The position numbers and the translations under genes are program-made. Shown piece by piece: positions 32,346-37,225 of a DNA stretch of 37,225 nucleotides. The first letter of the stretch is position 1; the number at the start of each line of letters is the position of its first letter. Under the pieces are notes generated by a model, which saw only the letters and a program-made list of their open reading frames with translations, ran no database searches and was not told the origin of the DNA. Source of the DNA: Bacillota bacterium (GTDB taxonomy: Bacteria > Bacillota > Syntrophomonadia > Syntrophomonadales > DTU052); contig JAKOVY010000152.1 of the NCBI GenBank assembly GCA_029781825.1, positions 1-37,225 of the forward strand, in the 5' to 3' direction.

Positions 32346-32778
32346 GGTATTGACCGCCCCCCGCATGGGGAAATGCATCGCTTGTTACTCATGCAGCTTC
32401 GCCTGCGCCCGCGAGGTCATGAAATCTTTCTCTCCCCAGTATGCGGCCATCAGGATCAAGACCCGGGGAGGTCTGCAGAGCAAACTCATAGCCGAAATCT
32501 GCCGCGCCTGCAAGAATCCTCCCTGCGCGGAAGCCTGCCCCTATGAAGCCCTGGTTCCCCGAGTAGGCGGCGGGGTTAAATTGATTTCCGACAAGTGTAC
32601 CGGGTGCGAAAACTGCATCCCAGCCTGCCCGGTAGGATATATCATTATGAACCCGGCTCAGGAAAAGATAGTAATGTGCATACACTGCGGTATCTGTTCA
32701 AAGTACTGCCCTCATGATGTTCTGCGGCTGGAAGAAGTAGACGACATCTGCTGGACCCAGGACAGCTGCGAACAGTAG
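32338..32778 (+). CDS. Four-cluster [4Fe-4S] ferredoxin, electron-transfer partner of AOR
   Basis: 146-aa HycB-like iron-sulfur protein with four cysteine clusters: CIACYSCSFAC, CRACKNPPCAEACP, CTGCENCIPACP and CIHCGICSKYCP. It overlaps the AOR 3' end by 8 bp, so it is likely the dedicated electron-transfer subunit, as in AorA-type systems. The best start is a CTG at 32338 (giving MAKVLTAPRMGKC), 7 nt after AAGGAGGGG. No ATG, GTG or TTG has comparable SD context until the ATG ten codons later, which lies only two codons before the first cysteine. Confidence 0.88.
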   Translation: MAKVLTAPRMGKCIACYSCSFACAREVMKSFSPQYAAIRIKTRGGLQSKLIAEICRACKNPPCAEACPYEALVPRVGGGVKLISDKCTGCENCIPACPVGYIIMNPAQEKIVMCIHCGICSKYCPHDVLRLEEVDDICWTQDSCEQ

Positions 32779-32779
32779 C

Positions 32780-32810
32780 GGGGCGCGGGGTGTAAAAACC
32801 CCTGCTCCCC
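32780..32810 (+). terminator. Possible terminator between AOR and ger clusters
   Basis: GGGG-CGC-GGGGT and ACCCC-TGC-T-CCCC pair imperfectly around an A-rich loop just after the ferredoxin stop. There is no clear U-tract. Confidence 0.45.
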
Positions 32811-32847
32811 TAAACTGCCCGTTGACCTTCACCGCTAAGCCCTGTCC

Positions 32848-33081
32848 TTAAAGCGAGCGCAGGAAAAGAATTAAGGGTTCGGTGATGGGCCGAAATACGA
32901 TCATGACGAGCTCGGTTAATACAAAAGGTTTATAATAGAATATATACATACCCACCATGGCGAGGGTTAAACCTATGATAGCAATATAGACAAAAACCTC
33001 CTTCTTATTCCTGCCCTTTAACACATTCCTGCCGTCAAGGTATGCCAGACTGATTATCGCCAGCACAGCCAACACTTTCAC
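32848..33081 (-). CDS. Two-helix membrane protein of the ger operon (candidate receptor D subunit)
   Basis: 77-aa protein with two hydrophobic segments: about 3-14, and 28-50 (KEVFVYIAIIGLTLAMVGMYIFY), with a further hydrophobic C-terminal stretch near 56-74. GTG start one base after the gerC stop. Small two-helix D proteins occur in or beside GerA-type receptor operons in Bacillus and modulate germination rate. Size, topology and position match, but sequence families are divergent, so this is inference. Confidence 0.65.
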   Translation of the reverse strand: MKVLAVLAIISLAYLDGRNVLKGRNKKEVFVYIAIIGLTLAMVGMYIFYYKPFVLTELVMIVFRPITEPLILFLRSL

Positions 33082-33082
33082 T

Positions 33083-34297
33083 CTATTTTACCGCCTTCAA
33101 TGAGTCATCGGGATTTTCCGCCGACATCCCGCGGCTGGTTATCTCGCTCATACTGCTTACGTTCACTTCAACCAGGGGGAAGATATCCGACCAGTTGTTC
33201 CGGATTACTTCCCATTCCCGGGGGTGCTGCCTGTAAACCTCCTCAGCAAAGCCCAAAACGTCCGCATTCAAGGCCTTGGCTTTGCTGACAGCGGCCCGTA
33301 TCTGCTTCACGATAGCGGTATTAGCACGTTTTTCCAGGCCGTCAATGTACCAGGACCGGTCCATACCCATTTCTTCCCCGAAGTGTTCGCCCACTTCAAG
33401 CACTGCCTTTACTTGAATATCAAAGCGGGGGATCCCATCCTCTCCGATTTCAACCCTGGTTTTCGTTGTACTGCCCACGAGATCGAGATCCACGGATGCT
33501 TCTGCTTCCTCTATGGGGCAGGGTACGGTGAGCTGGTGCCTTTCCAACCAATCGCGAATCCATAATAGCCCCGCGGTCTCGGTCTCATTCATTTCTCCAA
33601 CCATCTGCCCCCTGGAATTAAACACCGCCAGACCTTTAACAGATAGAGTCTGAAGTCTTTCGGCATGTTTTGCCTCCTCTATGCTCACGCTGCTTTGCTC
33701 CACCACCTGCACCATGGGTGCTACTGCCGCCGAAGAGGCCGAGGTCAGGTCATAGACGAACTGAATCAGTCTCACGGGCACCACAGTATGATTGTTTCCC
33801 AAATCTAACATGTTAATTAAAGCCATTCCGCTGGATCGAAAAGTAGCCATGTTCGTTTCCAGGATATCCTGGCCCTTTCCCCGGGCCACCAAAATGTAGA
33901 GGTTGGGTCGGGTCGCACGACTCCGGAAATAACGGTCAAGGTAAGGTTTTATCCCGTCCCGAGCCACCTCCTCACCGACAATCATGAGGCGGTTGTGCCC
34001 AAAGAACAGGCGCCGGGGTACGCGATGGTTAATCCCGAAGGTGGCTTCGCGAATAGTTTTTCCGGTTCCGGTTGCCGTCCAGAAGGCTTCCTCCCCATCG
34101 CCCCCCCCTCCTTCCCCCGGGATAAACATCCTGGGGTTGGCCACCTGAATGGTGAGGGCAACTTTATTCTCAGGGTCATCTCCCTTATCGAGGGCAGTGG
34201 CGATGACCAGAGCCAGATCTACGATCTCGATCTGATCCCAACAGCCGGCTGTGAAAATACAGCTTATGATCAGGAAAAACGCCAGCAGCCTCTTCAT
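33083..34297 (-). CDS. gerC: Ger(x)C family spore germination lipoprotein
   Basis: 404-aa C subunit of a GerA-type nutrient germinant receptor. It has a lipoprotein signal peptide ending in the lipobox TAGC (MKRLLAFFLIISCIFTAGCWDQ), followed by the family start WDQIEIVDLALVIATALDK. IRTARPNLYILVARGKGQDILE-equivalent SRATRPNLYILVARG and the C-terminal KANTAIVKQIRAAVSKAKALNADVLGFAEEVYRQHP are characteristic. The ATG at 34297 forms an ATGA overlap with the gerB stop; the open frame extends to 34324 but would precede the signal peptide. Confidence 0.93.
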   Translation of the reverse strand: MKRLLAFFLIISCIFTAGCWDQIEIVDLALVIATALDKGDDPENKVALTIQVANPRMFIPGEGGGGDGEEAFWTATGTGKTIREATFGINHRVPRRLFFGHNRLMIVGEEVARDGIKPYLDRYFRSRATRPNLYILVARGKGQDILETNMATFRSSGMALINMLDLGNNHTVVPVRLIQFVYDLTSASSAAVAPMVQVVEQSSVSIEEAKHAERLQTLSVKGLAVFNSRGQMVGEMNETETAGLLWIRDWLERHQLTVPCPIEEAEASVDLDLVGSTTKTRVEIGEDGIPRFDIQVKAVLEVGEHFGEEMGMDRSWYIDGLEKRANTAIVKQIRAAVSKAKALNADVLGFAEEVYRQHPREWEVIRNNWSDIFPLVEVNVSSMSEITSRGMSAENPDDSLKAVK

Positions 34298-35391
34298 GCT
34301 CTCTTCTCCCTCTTCCGCCGCCATAACGCGACAATCAACAGGAACAAGGGGATTACCAGTTCGAAGGATAAAAGCCCGTATCCGGGCCAGGCAAGCAGTA
34401 AGAAATCTACGAAATGTGCCGGATCGATGGTTTGGTTATAAGCTATGGCAGTGAACAGCAAGGATATGGGCAGCAGCAGAAAGCGGAAATCCTTGAATCC
34501 CATGGTATCAGCCGTCGCCCGGGCGGTACAGTACAAAAAGGCGCAGATCTTAATAAAAGTTGCAAAAACCCAGATAATTAGCACCAGAGCCTCCAACCTG
34601 TCCAGCACGCGAGCTGTGCTTATCATCCGGGCCAGGTTAAAAACCGGCACTTCAAGATCGCCAACAATGTGAGCTCCAAATACAGTTACCAATGATATTT
34701 CTACGGCGATCATAAATACTCCAACCAGAAACACGGTCCAGACCATGTTGCGGGCGGTATTCTTTAAGGTTATTAAGGCCGGCAAAAACATTCCAACCAT
34801 CATCACTTCCCCCCTCCAGCTCCCGGCAATCAGGGAGGTCGCCACAAGATTGCCGATGCTCATTTGTCCTACCGGCAGCATGCGGCGCAGGTCCATGAGT
34901 TCATAGGGCAGGATTACAACCAAAATAATGGCTATTACTATCACCCACAGGAGTAATTCGTTTACCCTGACAACCGTTTCTAGTCCGCTGGCCACCGCAT
35001 AATAGGCTATGGCAACAAAGGTGATGATAAATACCATCTTGGGAGTACTTGCCATAATGGTAGTATTCATAAAATTGGCAAACTGCGCCAATACCCCGCC
35101 ACCGATAAAGAGAAACCAAATTGTATACAGCAGGCTCAAGATTTTTCCCAGAGGTTTGCCTATTACATAAGGTATATAGCCGGTCAGGGTCTGGTCAGGA
35201 AACGTTTGACCCAAAGCAACCATCACCAGCGCAACCAAAATGCCCCAAAAGGTTGCAATCAGATACGCAATCCATGCATCCTGCCCCACAGTTCCCACCA
35301 CTAGCTGCGGATTATGAAAAAACATGGTCCCGATTAGAAGGGTAAAGAATAAAAAAGAAAGCTGTCTTTGAGTTATCTTCCCGTCGCCCAT
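34294..35391 (-). CDS. gerB: GerAB-type spore germination permease
   Basis: 365-aa B subunit, an APC-superfamily-like membrane protein with about ten helices that forms the nutrient-binding part of the receptor. The N-terminus (GKITQRQLSFLFFTLLIGTMFFHNPQLV) and VASGLETVVRVNELLLWVIVIAIILVVIL are typical of the GerAB/YndE family. The start shares one base with the gerA stop (TGATG), and the end overlaps gerC (ATGA). Confidence 0.93.
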   Translation of the reverse strand: MGDGKITQRQLSFLFFTLLIGTMFFHNPQLVVGTVGQDAWIAYLIATFWGILVALVMVALGQTFPDQTLTGYIPYVIGKPLGKILSLLYTIWFLFIGGGVLAQFANFMNTTIMASTPKMVFIITFVAIAYYAVASGLETVVRVNELLLWVIVIAIILVVILPYELMDLRRMLPVGQMSIGNLVATSLIAGSWRGEVMMVGMFLPALITLKNTARNMVWTVFLVGVFMIAVEISLVTVFGAHIVGDLEVPVFNLARMISTARVLDRLEALVLIIWVFATFIKICAFLYCTARATADTMGFKDFRFLLLPISLLFTAIAYNQTIDPAHFVDFLLLAWPGYGLLSFELVIPLFLLIVALWRRKREKRA

Positions 35392-36953
35392 CAGTTGTCT
35401 CCCCCTTTTTCATCAGCATCGGCGGAGGTCTCGGGACCTAAGTCGGCACCGGGCGGCTGGGTGTTATCACGTATTAAATCACTTCCCGCAATATAATGGG
35501 GGCGGGATTTTATATGCCACTTGGGCAAACGGTAGAAAACATCTTTCGTTTCGCCGGGTACTAGAGATGCCGGTGCCAAGGGTGCAAGGTAGGGAACCCC
35601 AAACGACTTCAAGCTCGCTAGGCGAACAAGCAAAGCAAGCAGCACCAGACTCATTCCGTATAGCCCCAATAATGCAGCAGAGATTAAAAACATTATTCTA
35701 AGAAGCCTGAGAATGTTCGCAACCTGATAATTAACAGACACCGCAAAATTGGATATCGCCGTGGCCGCAATTACGATCACGAGAATGGGGGATACGAGTC
35801 CCGCCTGTACTGAAGCCTGCCCAATAATTAGTGCTCCCACTATGTTGACCGCACCGCCCACCACCCGGGGCAGTCGTATGCCGGCCTCAACCAGAAGCTC
35901 AAAAACCACCATCAGGAGCAGGGCCTCAAAAAAGGCGGGAAAGGGTACAGTTTCCCGGGCTCCAGCCACACTGAAGATTAGCGGAATGGGAAGCATCTCC
36001 TGGTGAAAGGTGGTTACCGCCACATAGAATCCCAGCCCCGTACAGGCAATTAACAAGCTGAGATAACGCAGTATTCTGAGGCCTGCGGTTATAATAGGGT
36101 TTTCATAGTAATCCTCGGCCGATTGAAAAAACTCCACCAAAATACTGGGAGCAGTCAACGCCTGGGGACTGCCGTCGACGAGGATGGCAAACCTGCCTTC
36201 CAAAAGGTCGGCCACTACCTTGTCCGGACGCTCGGTTTGTTTCATCATGGGGAAAAGGGTCCAGCGCTGATCATGTATACATTCCTTAATTTGATATACA
36301 TCCCAGATCGCATCCGTATCAATTCGCTTCATACGGTTGCGGACCTCTTCAATAACATCAGGCCGCGCCAGGTCCTCCACATACATAAGAGTAACCAGGG
36401 TATTGGAACGGCGACCCAGTATGAAGTTTTCGGATTTCAGCTTAACATCCCCCAAGCGGGCCCGGATCAAAGCGGTGTTTATGCGCAGGGATTCCACGAA
36501 CGCATCCCGGGGACCATACACAACCGACTCCAGGGTGGGCTCGGTTATGCCGCGCATAGGGGTGGCTTCGGCGTCAAGTACCAGTCCGATGGGCGAACCA
36601 TCCATCAGCAGGATCAGCTTGTGCATCAATACCCAGCGCCGAAGCTCAATCATGTCTACCACCCGCAGGGTGGCATAAAAAGGAAGGTGATGTTTATTGA
36701 CATAATCCAGACGTTCATTTGCAGGTATCTGTTTTAACCGATCCGGGTTAACGTCCAGCATCAGCGCACGGAACAGGTCATGGCTGACGCGGTTGTTGAT
36801 CAGCCCGTCAACCCATACCGCCAGGCAGCGCATTTCTCCCAGGTAGAATTCGCGGAAAACAATGTCCGTGGTTTTTTCAAAACTCTGACGCAGGAACTTC
36901 TCGTTTTCCGCCAAATTAGGACTGATTTCCAGGAATTCGTGAGGATATGGCAC
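35391..36953 (-). CDS. gerA: GerA-type spore germination protein, A subunit
   Basis: 520-aa A subunit. The cytoplasmic N-terminal half includes SPNLAENEKFLRQSF, TEPTLESVVYGPRDAFVESLR and QTERPDKVVADLLEGRFAILVDGSP. The membrane half (about 285-450) includes PFPAFFEALLLMVVFELLVEAGIRLP and GGAVNIVGALIIGQA, core GerA signatures. It ends with a hydrophilic tail. The only usual start in this frame is GTG at 36953, but it lacks an SD. The frame stays open upstream to a TAG near 37040 and encodes RGPKERYKTGPQQVPYP, which looks like authentic GerA N-terminal sequence. The true start is therefore uncertain and a frameshift is possible. Confidence 0.9.
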   Translation of the reverse strand: MPYPHEFLEISPNLAENEKFLRQSFEKTTDIVFREFYLGEMRCLAVWVDGLINNRVSHDLFRALMLDVNPDRLKQIPANERLDYVNKHHLPFYATLRVVDMIELRRWVLMHKLILLMDGSPIGLVLDAEATPMRGITEPTLESVVYGPRDAFVESLRINTALIRARLGDVKLKSENFILGRRSNTLVTLMYVEDLARPDVIEEVRNRMKRIDTDAIWDVYQIKECIHDQRWTLFPMMKQTERPDKVVADLLEGRFAILVDGSPQALTAPSILVEFFQSAEDYYENPIITAGLRILRYLSLLIACTGLGFYVAVTTFHQEMLPIPLIFSVAGARETVPFPAFFEALLLMVVFELLVEAGIRLPRVVGGAVNIVGALIIGQASVQAGLVSPILVIVIAATAISNFAVSVNYQVANILRLLRIMFLISAALLGLYGMSLVLLALLVRLASLKSFGVPYLAPLAPASLVPGETKDVFYRLPKWHIKSRPHYIAGSDLIRDNTQPPGADLGPETSADADEKGGDN

Positions 36954-37105
36954 CTGCTGCGGGCCAGTTTTATACCGTTCTTTCGGTCCCCGACGATAAC
37001 GGATAAGACATGCTCCCTTCCCAGAAAAGCATACCTACCCATACTTTGCCCTCTTTAGCGGAGCTTGTTGCAGGGAACTCCTGGTCGGGATACCTGACAT
37101 AACCA

Positions 37106-37225
37106 TCAGATCCATGACGGGATCGGATTTCTTCCTCCAAGCTGGAACCGCTCAAAGAGCTCGTTTCGTTGCTCATCCCAGGCGGGATCCGACTCCTGCT
37201 TCCAACCCCGGTGTTGCTGCTGCGG
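37106..37225 (-). CDS. Possible C-terminal fragment of an unidentified gene at the right edge
   Basis: The minus strand is open from the edge to a TGA at 37106, encoding 39 residues (ending GRNPIPSWI) rich in Gln, Glu, Arg and Trp. A second frame (37176 down to 36970) is also open. No family recognised. It could be the end of an upstream gene or, given the frame trouble at the gerA start, part of a broken gerA 5' region. Confidence 0.25.
   Translation of the reverse strand, partial: PQQQHRGWKQESDPAWDEQRNELFERFQLGGRNPIPSWI

Overview
The window reads as chromosome of an endospore-forming, anaerobic member of the Firmicutes (class Clostridia, possibly a syntrophic or Peptococcaceae-like lineage; genus not determinable from sequence alone). 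Three things support this: a SigI/RsgI pair, a three-gene GerA-type spore germination receptor operon, and the Firmicutes alaS-ireB-ruvX-DUF1292-mltG-U32 gene order. A tungsten-type aldehyde:ferredoxin oxidoreductase, a CoA-transferase and many [4Fe-4S] proteins point to anaerobic fermentative or syntrophic metabolism. Strong Shine-Dalgarno (SD) sequences are common, and TTG or GTG starts are frequent.

Layout. 1-205: 5' end of an IS256-family transposase leaving the left edge. 360-3965: sigI-rsgI (minus) diverges from an exported copper-amine-oxidase-N-domain protein (plus), with a mirror pair of SigI-like promoters between them. 4125-5515: acetyl-CoA hydrolase/CoA-transferase family gene and terminator. 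5549-16697 (all minus): a housekeeping and cell-wall run, in transcription order alaS, ireB, a ferredoxin-fused aldo/keto reductase, ruvX, DUF1292, VanW-family protein, mltG, U32 peptidase, DUF4911, and a class B penicillin-binding protein. 16752-18597 (minus): PRC-barrel protein, a 57-aa zinc ribbon, a 62-aa membrane peptide and an AI-2E family transporter, all tightly coupled. 18869-20663: rarA (plus) convergent with trxA (minus).

21001-23402 holds small genes: a 34-aa membrane peptide, a YbaB-like protein paired with an unknown 125-aa protein, a 30-aa hydrophobic peptide with its own terminator, and a signal-less papain-fold protease. 23403-23924 has no gene but carries the most striking non-coding structure here. 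It is a 216-nt imperfect palindrome that folds into a stacked stem ending in a three-way junction, followed by about three and a half 52-bp tandem repeats, all bracketed by a 9-bp direct repeat. 23925-25345: FetAB-like ABC exporter (minus).

25449-29548: a non-homologous end-joining locus. It has a 58-aa helical protein, Ku, a stand-alone LigD ligase, a stand-alone LigD polymerase, and a convergent winged-helix plus NucS-like protein whose nuclease motif looks degenerate. 29802-32778: small membrane peptide, ferritin-like protein, and divergent aldehyde ferredoxin oxidoreductase with a four-cluster ferredoxin subunit. 32848-36953 (minus): gerA-gerB-gerC plus a fourth 77-aa two-helix gene resembling germinant-receptor D subunits. 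The 5' end of gerA and the last 120 bases at the right edge have unresolved reading frames.

No rRNA, tRNA, CRISPR array or prophage was recognised.
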